Shown here piece by piece: positions 1-8,433 of a stretch of 64,000 bases of DNA. The position numbers and the translations under genes are program-made. The stretch is taken from NCBI GenBank assembly GCA_018433765.1, contig JAHDQO010000012.1, forward strand, positions 1 through 64,000. Reading direction: 5' to 3'. The stretch is from Tissierellales bacterium (GTDB taxonomy: Bacteria; Bacillota; Clostridia; Tissierellales; Sedimentibacteraceae). The notes below the pieces were generated by a model. The model was not told the origin of the DNA. It saw nothing but the letters and a program-made list of their open reading frames with translations, and made no database searches. Numbering within the stretch: position 1 is the stretch's first letter; each line of letters opens with the position of its first letter.

Positions 1-2
1 AC

Positions 3-77
3 AATGAACGGAGAATAAAAGAGAAACTATGCTGGATGAGTCCTGTGGAATACAGGCTTAACTGCTTAGTAGCATAA
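3..77 (+). CDS. IS3-family transposase OrfB, C-terminal fragment (runs off window)
   Basis: Twenty-four codons are open from the window edge to a TAA at 75-77. The residues NERRIKEKLCWMSPVEYRLN match the typical end of the DDE integrase (OrfB) of IS3/IS150 elements, where an ...K.KL..LSPV.YR... tail follows the catalytic domain. Whether the full transposase is intact cannot be judged from here. The adjacent terminal inverted repeat supports the call. Confidence 0.65.
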   Translation, partial: NERRIKEKLCWMSPVEYRLNCLVA

Positions 78-110
78 AAAGAAAACGCGTAGTAGAAAAA
101 TCTACTACGC
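76..110 (-). terminator. Rho-independent terminator at IS end, minus strand
   Basis: A perfect 10-bp stem (87-96 with 101-110, loop AAAA) is followed, on the minus strand, by the T-rich run GTTTTCTTTTT. It lies downstream of the minus-strand MFS gene but inside the IS end, so it may insulate the element from outside transcription as well as end that gene's message. Confidence 0.65.
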
Positions 111-173
111 TACAAAGTCTAACTTTATGGGGTCACATCAAAATATGAAATAGCCTTTTTTCATTAAATAAGA

Positions 174-1394
174 TTAATGTTTTATTTTCTTAATGAAAAT
201 CCATGCTATGAAATAACTGATGGCTGTTACTGCGAATAAACTTGAAAAACCTATTAAATCAGTTACTACTCCAAATATTAGAGGTCCTGTTATAGCAGCA
301 ACTGAAGAAGAAAAATAATAAAGACCGGTAAATGTTCCTACTTTCTTTTCTTCTATACCCTGCACAACAAAAGGATATGAATTAATATTGACACAAGCCC
401 AAAACATGCCGCCTAGTCCGAATAGTATCATCATAAGTATTTTATTAAAAGGAATTAGTTTTTCAGGGCCTATCTGCCATAATAGTAAAAATACTATAAT
501 GTCACCTGTTAATCCTATAAGTATAGCTTTTTTCTTACCAATTTTTTTACCAATAAAACCAGCAGGTATGCAGAATATTAAGAAGAAAAGAGCAAAAACA
601 CCTATAATTAAGGCTGTTTCACCACCATCTGATAAACCGAGATAATTAATGCCATATCTACTAAATGTAGCTTCCATTCCCTGATATCCTATAAACCAAA
701 ATAATACTCCCCAAAGAACATTGATAGTTTTAGTGTCTTTATTTCTTACCATTTCTTTTACTGAATCAATAATTTTTATTTTTTCTTCGGCTGATTTTTC
801 TCCTGTTGTTGGTTCTTTAATAAACTTAACAAGCATAAAAAGTGAAAAAAACATTACAATACCTGTAAACCAGAACGGTAAAGATGGATTAATTTTATAC
901 ATAAAAGATCCGCCTATAAGAACGAATACTGCTGCTAATCCTCCCATAAAATTAATGATTCCATTAGCTTCACTTCTAAGGTGGGATGGAGTAAGGTCAG
1001 GCATTAAAGCTACTGTAGGTCCTCTATATATAGCCATTACAATGTTAAGTATAGTCAAGGTAATCATAAAAATAAGAAAGCTGTTAGCGGTAGAAGGTAA
1101 GATGATAAATAGTATTGCGGATAATGGCAGACCTACCATTATATAAGGCATTCTTCTTCCGAACTTAGTTGATGTGTTGTCGCTCATTGTAGAAATAAAC
1201 GGTATTAAGAATATAGCAAGTATATTATCTATTGTCATTATTCCGTTTATTAATGTAGTGCTATTTAAAAATTTTTCTAAAAAGAGCGGCACATAATTGT
1301 TATACAGCGGCCAAACCAAGCTAATTGCAAAAAAGCCAAATCCTAAAATAAATGTGTTTTTGTAATTGAGTTTAACTGTTCTCTTTTCCGACAT
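174..1394 (-). CDS. MFS transporter, SLC45/GPH-like sugar-cation symporter type
   Basis: This is a 406-residue integral membrane protein with about twelve hydrophobic segments, the usual size for a major facilitator transporter. After the second segment it has the loop SDNTSTKFGRRMPYI, the D..S..FGRRxP motif typical of SLC45/sucrose and GPH-like sugar carriers. A second basic loop (IGKKIGKKKA) sits in the C-terminal half. The ATG follows a GGAGG ribosome site with good spacing. It is transcribed alone toward the IS end. The substrate is not identifiable; a sugar or glycoside with H+ or Na+ is the family expectation. Neighbours give no metabolic clue. Confidence 0.75.
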   Translation of the reverse strand: MSEKRTVKLNYKNTFILGFGFFAISLVWPLYNNYVPLFLEKFLNSTTLINGIMTIDNILAIFLIPFISTMSDNTSTKFGRRMPYIMVGLPLSAILFIILPSTANSFLIFMITLTILNIVMAIYRGPTVALMPDLTPSHLRSEANGIINFMGGLAAVFVLIGGSFMYKINPSLPFWFTGIVMFFSLFMLVKFIKEPTTGEKSAEEKIKIIDSVKEMVRNKDTKTINVLWGVLFWFIGYQGMEATFSRYGINYLGLSDGGETALIIGVFALFFLIFCIPAGFIGKKIGKKKAILIGLTGDIIVFLLLWQIGPEKLIPFNKILMMILFGLGGMFWACVNINSYPFVVQGIEEKKVGTFTGLYYFSSSVAAITGPLIFGVVTDLIGFSSLFAVTAISYFIAWIFIKKIKH

Positions 1395-1661
1395 TAAAGA
1401 CCTCCTTTATTTGATATTACTTATGTTAATTTTATAGATTAAGTTCTATCATTCCAGTTGATTGTCAAAACTTTGCCTTTGATGTCATATATAAGATTTT
1501 AACTTAACTTTGCAGTGTATGTCGAGTCATCCTGCACTTAGTAAGTAAGTGACTAACACCAAATTAAAAATTTGGGTTATCTACTTAAGCGAACATAGTG
1601 AGTTGAAGATATTGACTGATTATACTGCAATATATAAGTAATTAGCTAAACATTTAGTTAT
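1395..1661. other. Intergenic region with a decayed repeat
   Basis: No gene is visible. Around 1520-1610 there are fragments (GTCGAGTCATCCTG, and AACATAGTGAGTTGAAGATA) that resemble a degraded copy of the CATCCTGAGCG...GTCGAAGGATC element seen better preserved at 4335-4374 and 41608-41647. The rest is AT-rich leader for the MFS gene and trailer of the GNAT gene. Confidence 0.4.
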
Positions 1662-2249
1662 TTAGATTTCTTTTACAAGATGGTGATATGTATGTCCAAG
1701 AACATCTAATTCGCAATCTTTTATATAACCTAGTTTTTGATAGATACTAAAAGCTCTATTGTTATGTATATCAGCTAATATTGAAATTTTCTTATATCCT
1801 TTGATTAGTGCGTTTTCTTCGATTTGACAAATTAGTTTTTTGGCTATTCCATTTCCTCTAAAGTTTTGCAGTACAGCTAAATTATCTATATAATATTCAT
1901 CGTCAAATGCTTCTCGTGATTCAAGTATATCTTTTTCATATTTGTGAAAAATTTTTTTATCATGTTTAAATTTTTCTTTTAGCTGTTCTATTAATGGTTT
2001 ATTTAATTCATTCATTTCTTTTCCGGGGTATGCAATAATAGAGCCTGCTACTTGTCCATCTATTTCTGCTGTGAAACAGTATTCATAACTAAATCTGTTC
2101 TTTGGTAAACAGTAAAAATCTTTTAGTTTTTGTTTTGCCATCGAATTATCTTCGCAACCTGTAAAGGTGTTGCTTAAATCCTCAATCGCTTCTATTATCA
2201 AATCTACCACTGTATTTTTGTCTTCTGTTCTTGCTTTTCTTATAATCAT
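1662..2249 (-). CDS. GNAT-family N-acetyltransferase
   Basis: A 195-residue single-domain protein with the GNAT fold pattern: N-terminal MIIRKARTEDKNTVVDL, a central beta strand YIDNLAVLQNFRGNGIAKKL containing the acetyl-CoA pyrophosphate loop (RGNGIA, about residues 131-136), and the C-terminal NNRAFSIYQKLGYI motif of motif B. It should transfer an acetyl group from acetyl-CoA to an amine; the acceptor is unknown. The start follows an AGGAA-type site. It is monocistronic, between the MFS gene and the divergent leucine operon, and has no evident link to either. Confidence 0.85.
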   Translation of the reverse strand: MIIRKARTEDKNTVVDLIIEAIEDLSNTFTGCEDNSMAKQKLKDFYCLPKNRFSYEYCFTAEIDGQVAGSIIAYPGKEMNELNKPLIEQLKEKFKHDKKIFHKYEKDILESREAFDDEYYIDNLAVLQNFRGNGIAKKLICQIEENALIKGYKKISILADIHNNRAFSIYQKLGYIKDCELDVLGHTYHHLVKEI

Positions 2250-2334
2250 AATATCATAAATTCCTTTCCTGTCTTTATAATAACTATATCATAAAATTAT
2301 ACACATATCTATATAGGTAGATATAAAAAAACTA

Positions 2335-2364
2335 TTGACTAAGTTAAAATATATGTGTTATAAT
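2335..2364 (+). promoter_or_regulatory. Sigma-70-type promoter of the leucine operon
   Basis: TTGACT at 2335-2340 and TATAAT at 2359-2364 are separated by 18 bp, a near-consensus vegetative promoter. It lies just upstream of the T-box leader, so transcription should start near 2371. Confidence 0.7.
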
Positions 2365-2370
2365 TCTTGA

Positions 2371-2677
2371 AATAAAAAAACACCTTAATAATGATGGCTT
2401 TGAAGGAGAAAAAAGTTTTCTCAATTTGGCAAGTTTAAGAGAGTCGGTGGTGGTGTGAACCGATACTGCCAAGAAAATACACTCGCTCCTGAGCTTATTT
2501 TCTGAAATAAGTAAGAAAATACGTATGCTGCGTTACTAGCTAGGGTTTGATGGAACGTGAAAAGAGTTGGTTTTTTTATATAGTTTTATTTAATGATAAC
2601 TGTATAATAAAGCAAATAGGGTGGTACCGCGGAATAATATCCCGTCCCTGACATTAGTCAGTGACGGGTTTTTTTAT
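2371..2677 (+). promoter_or_regulatory. T-box leader, leucine-responsive, upstream of leuA
   Basis: The hallmark T-box AGGGTGGTACCGCGG is at 2618-2632. It is followed by the terminator hairpin at 2641-2670 (CCCGTC pairing with GACGGG) and a run of T. Upstream, the stem I region contains the conserved AGAGAGTCGG-like and GGTGTGAACCG elements. Two CTC leucine codons at 2482-2484 and 2486-2488 are candidates for the specifier. Uncharged tRNA-Leu would stabilise the antiterminator and let transcription enter leuA. The T-box is certain; the exact specifier triplet is inferred from the downstream gene. Confidence 0.92.
2641..2677 (+). terminator. T-box attenuator terminator
   Basis: The hairpin formed by CCCGTC-CCTGAC and GTCAG-TGACGGG ends in seven T residues. 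It is the regulated terminator of the leucine T-box and competes with the antiterminator that uses the T-box sequence just upstream. Confidence 0.85.
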
Positions 2678-2747
2678 TTATTAATTTTGTTAATAAGAAA
2701 TGTGAAGCTACTAATTGAAGTGAAAAATTTTTAAGGAGGGTAATAAA

Positions 2748-4271
2748 ATGAAAATAAAGATTTTTGATACTACTTTAAGAGATGGCGAGCAGTCACCGGG
2801 CTGCAGTATGAATTTAAAAGAAAAAATAGAAATGGCTCAGCAGTTAGAAAGATTAAATGTAGATATTATTGAAGCAGGATTTGCAGCTGCTTCACCGGGA
2901 GATTTATTTTCTATACAGCAAATATCAAAAAGTGTAAAAAACTGTACAGTTGCAAGTCTTGCAAGGACTCATAAAGGTGATATTGACAAGGCTTGGGAAA
3001 GTGTAAGATATGCAGTTAACCCAAGAATTCACACTTTCATAGCAACTTCACCAATTCATATGCAATATAAACTTAAGATGGAACCTGAAAAAGTAGTTGA
3101 AAAAGCAGTTGAGATGGTTAAACATGCCAAGAAATACTGTTCTAACATTGAATTTTCAGCAGAAGATGCAACAAGAAGTGAACCAGAATTTTTAGGAAAG
3201 ATATTTGAGAAAGTTATAAAAGTAGGAGCGACTACAATAAATATACCTGATACTGTTGGGTATACAACACCTGATGAGTATTATGAATTTTTAATGAAAA
3301 TAAGAAAATATGCTCCATCATTAGATAAAGTTGATATCTCAGTTCACTGCCATAATGATCTTGGATTAGCAGTTGCAAATTCTTTAGCTGCTGTAAGAGC
3401 AGGGGCTACTCAAATAGAATGTACAGTAAATGGTATTGGTGAGAGAGCAGGAAATGCAGCGTTAGAAGAAATTGTTATGGCTGTTAATACAAGAAAAGAC
3501 AGATATGATTATCAATCAAATATAAATACAAAAGAAATAATGAGAACAAGTAAACTTTTAACTCGTATTACAGGAGTGAATGTGCAGCCTAATAAAGCAG
3601 TTGTAGGTGCAAATGCTTTTGCTCATGAATCAGGCATTCACCAGCATGGTGTATTGAATAATAAGCAAACTTATGAAATTATGACTCCTGAATCTGTTGG
3701 TCTTGAGCAAAATGTTATGGTACTTGGAAAACATTCTGGAAGACACGCATTTAAAGCAAGATTAGATGAGCTTGGTTATAAATTAACAAAAGAAGAGCTA
3801 GACAAAGCATTTGTGAGATTTAAGGAAGTTGCTGATAAGAAAAAAGAAGTCTTTAACAGAGATATAGATGCCATTGTATCAGGACAAAAAATACAAGTAC
3901 CTGAGATATTTGAACTTGAAAGATTCATTATTAACAGCGGTAATACAATTACATCTACAGCTACAGTAATTTTAAAGAAAGAAGACGAAGAAATTGAAGA
4001 AGTAGCAATTGGAGATGGGCCTATAGATGCAGCTTTTAAAGCAATTGAAAAAATAGTTGATAAAAAGCTGACATTAGATGAATATGCTCTTCAATCTGTA
4101 ACAGAAGGAAAAGATGCTTTAGGTGATGCATTAGTAAGAATTAGAGAAAATGGTACTGTATATACTGGTCGAGGACTAAGCACCGATGTCGTAGAAGCAA
4201 GTATACAAGCTTATGTAAATGCAGTTAATAAGATGATGTATGAAGACTTTACTGACGTAAAGCAGAAATAA
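2748..4271 (+). CDS. leuA: 2-isopropylmalate synthase
   Basis: It catalyses condensation of acetyl-CoA with 2-oxoisovalerate, the first committed step of leucine synthesis, in the cytoplasm. The 507-residue protein has the DRE-TIM metallolyase barrel: FDTTLRDGEQSPG at residues 5-17, the metal-binding HCHNDLG near residues 201-207, and NGIGERAGNAALEE. A C-terminal leucine-binding regulatory domain covers about residues 390-495 and suggests feedback inhibition. The ATG follows AAGGAGGG. It is first in a T-box-controlled leuACDB operon. Oddly, the last codons (residues FTDVK) are exactly the hairpin of the intergenic repeat family, so the C-terminus appears to have been remodelled by a repeat. 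Confidence 0.96.
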   Translation: MKIKIFDTTLRDGEQSPGCSMNLKEKIEMAQQLERLNVDIIEAGFAAASPGDLFSIQQISKSVKNCTVASLARTHKGDIDKAWESVRYAVNPRIHTFIATSPIHMQYKLKMEPEKVVEKAVEMVKHAKKYCSNIEFSAEDATRSEPEFLGKIFEKVIKVGATTINIPDTVGYTTPDEYYEFLMKIRKYAPSLDKVDISVHCHNDLGLAVANSLAAVRAGATQIECTVNGIGERAGNAALEEIVMAVNTRKDRYDYQSNINTKEIMRTSKLLTRITGVNVQPNKAVVGANAFAHESGIHQHGVLNNKQTYEIMTPESVGLEQNVMVLGKHSGRHAFKARLDELGYKLTKEELDKAFVRFKEVADKKKEVFNRDIDAIVSGQKIQVPEIFELERFIINSGNTITSTATVILKKEDEEIEEVAIGDGPIDAAFKAIEKIVDKKLTLDEYALQSVTEGKDALGDALVRIRENGTVYTGRGLSTDVVEASIQAYVNAVNKMMYEDFTDVKQK

Positions 4272-4326
4272 GATAAAAGTGAAAAGATAAAAGATAAAAG
4301 TTATGGTAACTTTACTGACGTAAAGT
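4246..4326 (+). repeat. Two hairpin-repeat units, the first inside the leuA 3' end
   Basis: ACTTTACTGACGTAAAGC at 4246-4263 lies in the last codons of leuA. A near-identical ACTTTACTGACGTAAAGT recurs at 4309-4326, 63 bp later, the spacing seen in the large array at 50617-50946. The spacer is an A-rich AAAAGTGAAAAGATAAAAG-type low-complexity stretch. Confidence 0.75.
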
Positions 4327-4334
4327 ATATTATT

Positions 4335-4374
4335 GGTCATCCTGAGCGAGTAATACGAGTCGAAGGATCTTGTC
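4335..4374 (+). repeat. Interspersed GTCATCCTGAGCG...GTCGAAGGATC element
   Basis: GGTCATCCTGAGCG at 4335 followed by GTCGAAGGATCTTGT ending at 4374 forms a dyad (GATCC.. with ..GGATC-like arms). The same element occurs at 41608-41647, in both cases next to hairpin-repeat units and in more GC-rich sequence than the surroundings. Confidence 0.65.
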
Positions 4375-4511
4375 TATATATAGAAGCAAAATAGTGTAAT
4401 AAAACATATATTATTAATTAAAAAACTTAGATTTACGAAGAATGAGTAAATCTTCAATAACTTTTAGTTTTTAACTATTAACTTTAAACTTTAAATTTGG
4501 AGGTAATTATA

Positions 4512-5774
4512 ATGGGTATGACAATGACACAAAAAATTCTTGCGGGACATGCGGGATTAGAAAAAGTTAAAGCAGGACAGTTTATTGAAATAGATTTAGA
4601 TGTGGTATTAGGTAACGATATAACAACACCTGTTGCAATAAAAGAGTTTGAAAAAATGGGTGCAGATGATGTATTTGATAAAGAAAAAGTAATTGTTGTT
4701 TTTGATCACTTTACACCAAATAAAGATATAAAAACTGCTGAGCAGTGCAGATTTACAAGAGAATTTTGTAATAAAAAAGGTATAGTCAATTTTTTTGACG
4801 TAGGAGAAATGGGTATAGAGCATGCACTTCTACCGGAAAAGGGCATTGTTGCTTCAGGAGATACGGTAATAGGAGCAGATTCTCATACCTGCACGTATGG
4901 AGCATTAGGGGCATTTTCTACTGGTATAGGAAGTACTGACATGGCTGCTGGTATGGCTAGAGGAAAAGCTTGGGTAAGAGTACCGTCAGCAGTAAAAGTT
5001 GAAATAACTGGACAACCTGCTAAATGGGTGAGTGGAAAAGATGTGATACTGCACATAATAGGTAGAATAGGTGTAGACGGAGCATTATATAAATCAATGG
5101 AATTTACAGGAGATGGAATAAAAAACTTATCTATGGATGATAGATTTACTATATCTAATATGGCTATAGAAGCAGGAGCTAAGAATGGGATTTTTCCAGT
5201 AGATGAAAAGACAACAGAATATTTAAAAGAACATACAAAAAAAGAATATAAAACATATAAAGCTGATGAAGATGCACAATACGATGAAATTATTAAAGTG
5301 GATTTAAGCAGATTAAGACCTACTGTTTCTTTTCCGCATTTACCTGAGAACACAAAAACAATAGATGAGGTAGAAGATATAAGAATTGATCAAGTAGTTA
5401 TAGGTTCTTGCACTAATGGTAGAATAGAAGATATGAGAAGAGCAGCAAATGTGTTTAAAGGAAGAAAAGTGAACAAAAAAGTTAGAACTATAATAATACC
5501 AGCTACACAAAAAATATATCTTGAATGTATACGAGAAGGTCTTATGGAAATATTTGTAGAAGCAGGAGCTGCTGTAAGTACACCAACGTGTGGACCTTGC
5601 TTGGGCGGACATATGGGTATACTTGGAAAAGGAGAAAGAGCAGTTGCTACAACGAATAGAAACTTTGTAGGCAGAATGGGGCATACTGAATCCGAAGTAT
5701 ACTTAGCAAGTCCTGAAGTAGCTGCTGCATCAGCAATAACAGGAAAAATATCATCACCAGAATCTTTAAAATAA
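4512..5774 (+). CDS. leuC: 3-isopropylmalate dehydratase large subunit
   Basis: With LeuD it isomerises 2-isopropylmalate to 3-isopropylmalate through a [4Fe-4S] cluster. The protein is 420 residues, the short form found in clostridia and archaea. Cluster ligands are visible in VIGSCTNGR (about residue 298) and TCGPCLGG (about residues 358-365), with the aconitase-type motif [21 protein letters not shown] start at ATG 4512 because a longer TTG start at 4497 would translate through the GGAGG ribosome site. It is the second gene of the leucine operon, separated from leuA by repeat-bearing DNA. Confidence 0.95.
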   Translation: MGMTMTQKILAGHAGLEKVKAGQFIEIDLDVVLGNDITTPVAIKEFEKMGADDVFDKEKVIVVFDHFTPNKDIKTAEQCRFTREFCNKKGIVNFFDVGEMGIEHALLPEKGIVASGDTVIGADSHTCTYGALGAFSTGIGSTDMAAGMARGKAWVRVPSAVKVEITGQPAKWVSGKDVILHIIGRIGVDGALYKSMEFTGDGIKNLSMDDRFTISNMAIEAGAKNGIFPVDEKTTEYLKEHTKKEYKTYKADEDAQYDEIIKVDLSRLRPTVSFPHLPENTKTIDEVEDIRIDQVVIGSCTNGRIEDMRRAANVFKGRKVNKKVRTIIIPATQKIYLECIREGLMEIFVEAGAAVSTPTCGPCLGGHMGILGKGERAVATTNRNFVGRMGHTESEVYLASPEVAAASAITGKISSPESLK

Positions 5775-6035
5775 AAGTGAAAAGATAAAAGTAAAAAGTT
5801 AAGGTAGCTTTACTAATGTAAAAAGCAATTCAAACGAGTAACGAAGACGGAGAAACGAAAAACATGGAAGTTTTAATATTGTAAAACAAGATAAATATAA
5901 GAAACTAGGGATTAGTTTCAACAATGTTACTCGTTATTCGTTACTAATTGCTCGTTTAAATGTAAGTGCAGAGCACAATCCAGTGTTTTCTGTGTAATTC
6001 AGTGGCTAATAAAAAAATAGAGGAGATTTTGAATT
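5775..6035 (+). repeat. Repeat-filled spacer between leuC and leuD
   Basis: The spacer holds an AAAAGTGAAAAGATAAAAG stretch, a degenerate hairpin unit at 5807-5826 (GCTTTACTAATGTAAAAAGC), AACGAGTAACGAAGAC-type words, and TTAGTTTCAACAATGTTACT followed by CGTTATTCGTTACTAATTG, which recurs almost unchanged at 41690-41730. It ends with a CAGTGTTTTCTGTGTAATTC module also seen at 17124 and, inverted, at 37323. No gene is visible. Confidence 0.6.
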
Positions 6036-6530
6036 ATGATTGTAAATGGTAAGGTATTTAGATATGGAGATAATATAGATACAGATGTAATAATACCAGC
6101 GAGGTATTTGAATACGTCTGACCCTAAAGAATTAGCAAAATATTGTATGATAGATATAGATGAAACATTTGCTAAAAGAGTTGAAGAAGGAGATATAATA
6201 GTAGCTGATAAGAACTTCGGATGCGGGTCATCAAGAGAGCATGCACCTTTGTCAATAAAATCCGCAGGTGTTTCATGTGTTATTGCTAAAAGCTTCGCAA
6301 GAATTTTTTATAGAAACTCATTTAATATAGGACTTCCTATACTTGAATGTGAAGAAGCAGTTAACAATATTGGAGCAGAAGATAAAGTACAAGTAAATTT
6401 TGAAACTGGAGAAATAAAAAACATAACTAAAAATCAAACTTATAAAGCAGAACCATTTCCTGAGTTTATAACTCAGATAATTGAAAAAGATGGATTAGTT
6501 GGATACGTCAAGAGCAAGATAAAAGATTGA
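6036..6530 (+). CDS. leuD: 3-isopropylmalate dehydratase small subunit
   Basis: This is the 164-residue swivel-domain partner of LeuC in the isopropylmalate isomerase. The family motif [12 protein letters not shown] is at about residues 61-72, and the N-terminal [15 protein letters not shown] carries substrate-contact residues. Length matches the short clostridial and archaeal LeuD family. The ATG follows AGAGGAGATTT. It sits between leuC and leuB in the same orientation and is expected to be cotranscribed from the T-box promoter. Confidence 0.95.
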   Translation: MIVNGKVFRYGDNIDTDVIIPARYLNTSDPKELAKYCMIDIDETFAKRVEEGDIIVADKNFGCGSSREHAPLSIKSAGVSCVIAKSFARIFYRNSFNIGLPILECEEAVNNIGAEDKVQVNFETGEIKNITKNQTYKAEPFPEFITQIIEKDGLVGYVKSKIKD

Positions 6531-6735
6531 ACGAGGGATGAGTAACGAGCAATAATAACGAAGGATGAGTAACTAGGAACGAGCAATAATGAACGAAGGA
6601 TTAGTAACTAGGAACGAGTAACATGGTAGCTTTACTGTCGTAAAGCAAATTAATTATTCTTTGACTCACTATGTTCGTTTAGGGTGATACGTTAAAAATT
6701 TTTAACTATTAACTTTTAAGTAGGGAGTGATATAA
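6531..6735 (+). repeat. Repeat-filled spacer between leuD and leuB
   Basis: AACGAGGGATGAGTAACGAG and GGAACGAGCAATAATGAACG words are iterated several times before a hairpin unit at 6629-6646 (GCTTTACTGTCGTAAAGC). No gene is visible apart from the leuB ribosome site just before 6736. Confidence 0.6.
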
Positions 6736-7797
6736 ATGAAATACAATATAGCAATAATAAAGGGTGATGGGATAGGGCCTGAAATTGTTGACGAAGCTTT
6801 GAAGGTGCTTAACAGTATAGGAGAGAAATTTGGACATGAGTTTTGTTTTACAGAAGTATTGGCTGGAGGAGCAGCTATAGATCAAACAGGTGAAAACTTA
6901 CCACTAGAAACAATAGAAGTATGCAAAGCAAGTGATGCTGTACTTCTAGGTGCGGTAGGCGGACCTAAATGGGATAGTCTTCCTGGACAGAAGAGACCTG
7001 AAAAAGCACTTTTAGCTATAAGAAAAGAATTAAACCTTTATGCAAATATAAGGCCTGCTGTAATGTTTAAAGAACTAAAAGAATCATGTCCAATAAAAGA
7101 TGAAATAATTGGCGAAGGAATAGATATTGTTATAGTAAGAGAATTAACTGGTGGTATTTATTTTGGAGAAAGAAATACTCATGGTGATTATGCATATGAC
7201 AAAATGGAATATAAAAAAGCAGAGATAGAAAGGATTGCTAGAAGGGCATTTGAAATTGCAGCAAAAAGAAATAGAAAAGTAACAAGTGTAGATAAGTCAA
7301 ATGTATTAGATACTTCAAGATTGTGGAGGAAAACAGTTGAAGAAGTTGCAGAAGAATATAGAGATATAAGACTTAATCATATGTATGTTGATAATGCTGC
7401 AATGCAGCTCGTAATAAATCCAAAACAATTTGATGTAATTTTAACAGGTAATATGTTTGGCGACATTATTTCAGATGAAGCTAGTATGATAACAGGTTCT
7501 ATAGGTATGCTCCCATCAGCATCATTAGGAGATAATAATTTTGGCATGTATGAGCCTATACACGGATCAGCACCAGATATTGCAGGTCAAAACAAAGCAA
7601 ATCCAATAGCAACAATATTATCAGCAGCTATGATGTTAAGATATACATTAGGTCTTGAGAAAGAAGCTGATGTTGTAGAAAAAGCGGTACAAAAAACATT
7701 GGAAGAAGGGTACAGAACGGCTGATATAGCTAAAGGACATGAAAAAGTTTTAGGAACAAGAGAAATAGGTAAAAGGATAGTTGAATTTATTGATTAG
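6736..7797 (+). CDS. leuB: 3-isopropylmalate dehydrogenase
   Basis: It performs NAD-dependent oxidation and decarboxylation of 3-isopropylmalate to 2-oxoisocaproate, the third step of leucine synthesis. The 353-residue protein has the beta-decarboxylating dehydrogenase signature: KGDGIGPEI at residues 9-17, AVGGPKWD near 74-81, the substrate arginine region in LYANIRPA, and the metal-binding [25 protein letters not shown] cluster (read as two overlapping motifs). [14 protein letters not shown] binds NAD. The ATG follows TAGGGAGTG. It is the last leucine gene of the operon. Confidence 0.96.
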   Translation: MKYNIAIIKGDGIGPEIVDEALKVLNSIGEKFGHEFCFTEVLAGGAAIDQTGENLPLETIEVCKASDAVLLGAVGGPKWDSLPGQKRPEKALLAIRKELNLYANIRPAVMFKELKESCPIKDEIIGEGIDIVIVRELTGGIYFGERNTHGDYAYDKMEYKKAEIERIARRAFEIAAKRNRKVTSVDKSNVLDTSRLWRKTVEEVAEEYRDIRLNHMYVDNAAMQLVINPKQFDVILTGNMFGDIISDEASMITGSIGMLPSASLGDNNFGMYEPIHGSAPDIAGQNKANPIATILSAAMMLRYTLGLEKEADVVEKAVQKTLEEGYRTADIAKGHEKVLGTREIGKRIVEFID

Positions 7798-7855
7798 AAC
7801 ACTTTGCTTTATTCTTCATAATATGTAATATAAATTGCATTGTGGAGGTAAAAAT

Positions 7856-8221
7856 ATGAGTGACTATAATGACAATATAAAATATCCAGAACTTTATAAA
7901 AAAATAGACAAAGAAGCGGAAAAATGCATTGATAAACATCTTTTCAATAGGCCGTATGATTATATGCCTGACCAAGAGGAAATGGATAATATGGTTAGAG
8001 AAGTTTATAGAGAGGTTATAAAAGATTATCCTGAGATAAATAATGATCCATACGAAAACAATAGAGGACTAAAAGTAAAAGCCTCAAGAAAATTTTATGG
8101 AAGACGGAGAATAGCAGATGCATTTATATGGTATGTCCTTTTAGACAGATTGGGCAGAAGAAGGAGAAGAACATATAGACCTTATCCACGACCTTATAGA
8201 CCATACAATTGGTATTATTAA
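7856..8221 (+). CDS. Hypothetical small basic protein with Arg/Tyr/Pro-rich tail
   Basis: I do not recognise a family. The predicted 121-residue protein has an acidic, helical first half (DYNDNIKYPELYKKIDKEAEK) and a very basic C-terminus with RRRRR followed by YRPYPRPYRPYNWYY, repeats that look like a surface- or nucleic-acid-binding tail. There is no signal peptide and only one weakly hydrophobic stretch (ADAFIWYVLLDRL). I start at ATG 7856, preceded by TGGAGGT; an earlier TTG would include that site. It may be read from the leu operon (58 bp gap) and ends at a strong hairpin. Confidence 0.6.
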   Translation: MSDYNDNIKYPELYKKIDKEAEKCIDKHLFNRPYDYMPDQEEMDNMVREVYREVIKDYPEINNDPYENNRGLKVKASRKFYGRRRIADAFIWYVLLDRLGRRRRRTYRPYPRPYRPYNWYY

Positions 8222-8244
8222 CCGAACCAACATATGGTTCGGTT
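8220..8244 (+). terminator. Hairpin terminator-like, left arm of a composite element
   Basis: AACCGAACCA (8220-8229) pairs perfectly with TGGTTCGGTT (8235-8244). It starts at the stop codon of the small basic gene. There is little T-tract, so it may be an element boundary as much as a terminator; its sequence recurs at 8394-8420. Confidence 0.5.
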
Positions 8245-8420
8245 AGGCTATTGACAAACCCGAATTTCATCGTTGTTGCCTCAATCGAGAATGCTCACGT
8301 ATTTCTATATACGCTCCGCTTACTCGTTTTCTGCACGCGTCGAACTTCGAGCTTCTCAAAAGCCTATCATCTTGTTGACTTTGTCAACAATCTGACCGAA
8401 CCAATATTAATGGTTCGGTT
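8220..8420. repeat. GC-richer composite palindromic element between two identical hairpins
   Basis: Two copies of the same stem (ACCGAACCA/TGGTTCGGT) at 8220-8244 and 8395-8419 flank about 150 bp that is clearly less AT-rich than the surroundings. Inside are inverted-repeat pieces: TTGTTGAC at 8372-8379 with GTCAACAA at 8383-8390, and CTATTGACAAACCC near the other end. No coding potential is convincing. It looks like a small non-autonomous interspersed element sitting in the convergent gap between the leu operon and pucR. Confidence 0.55.
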
Positions 8421-8433
8421 TAATATTTTCATA

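Larger units (their letters stand above)
1..140 (+). mobile_element. IS3-family (IS150-like) insertion sequence, right end
   Basis: The window opens inside an insertion sequence. The open frame at 3-77 ends with residues resembling the C-terminal tail of IS3-family OrfB transposases (WMSPVEYRLN). About 40 bp after its stop, positions 117-140 read inward on the minus strand as TGATGTGACCCCATAAAGTT and onward, which resembles terminal inverted repeats of the IS150 group. The element therefore probably ends near 140; its left part lies outside the window. The boundary is inferred from the terminal repeat only, because the matching left end and any target duplication cannot be seen. Confidence 0.7.

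Noticed and set aside
28-77. Hammerhead-like or structured RNA at the window start (CTGGATGAG motif)
   Set aside because: The ribozyme core does not fit, and the same bases read as the conserved C-terminus of an IS3-family transposase followed by an IS terminal repeat.
388-1146. Plus-strand open frames opposite the MFS gene
   Set aside because: Antisense shadows of a membrane-protein gene; no ribosome sites or family signals.
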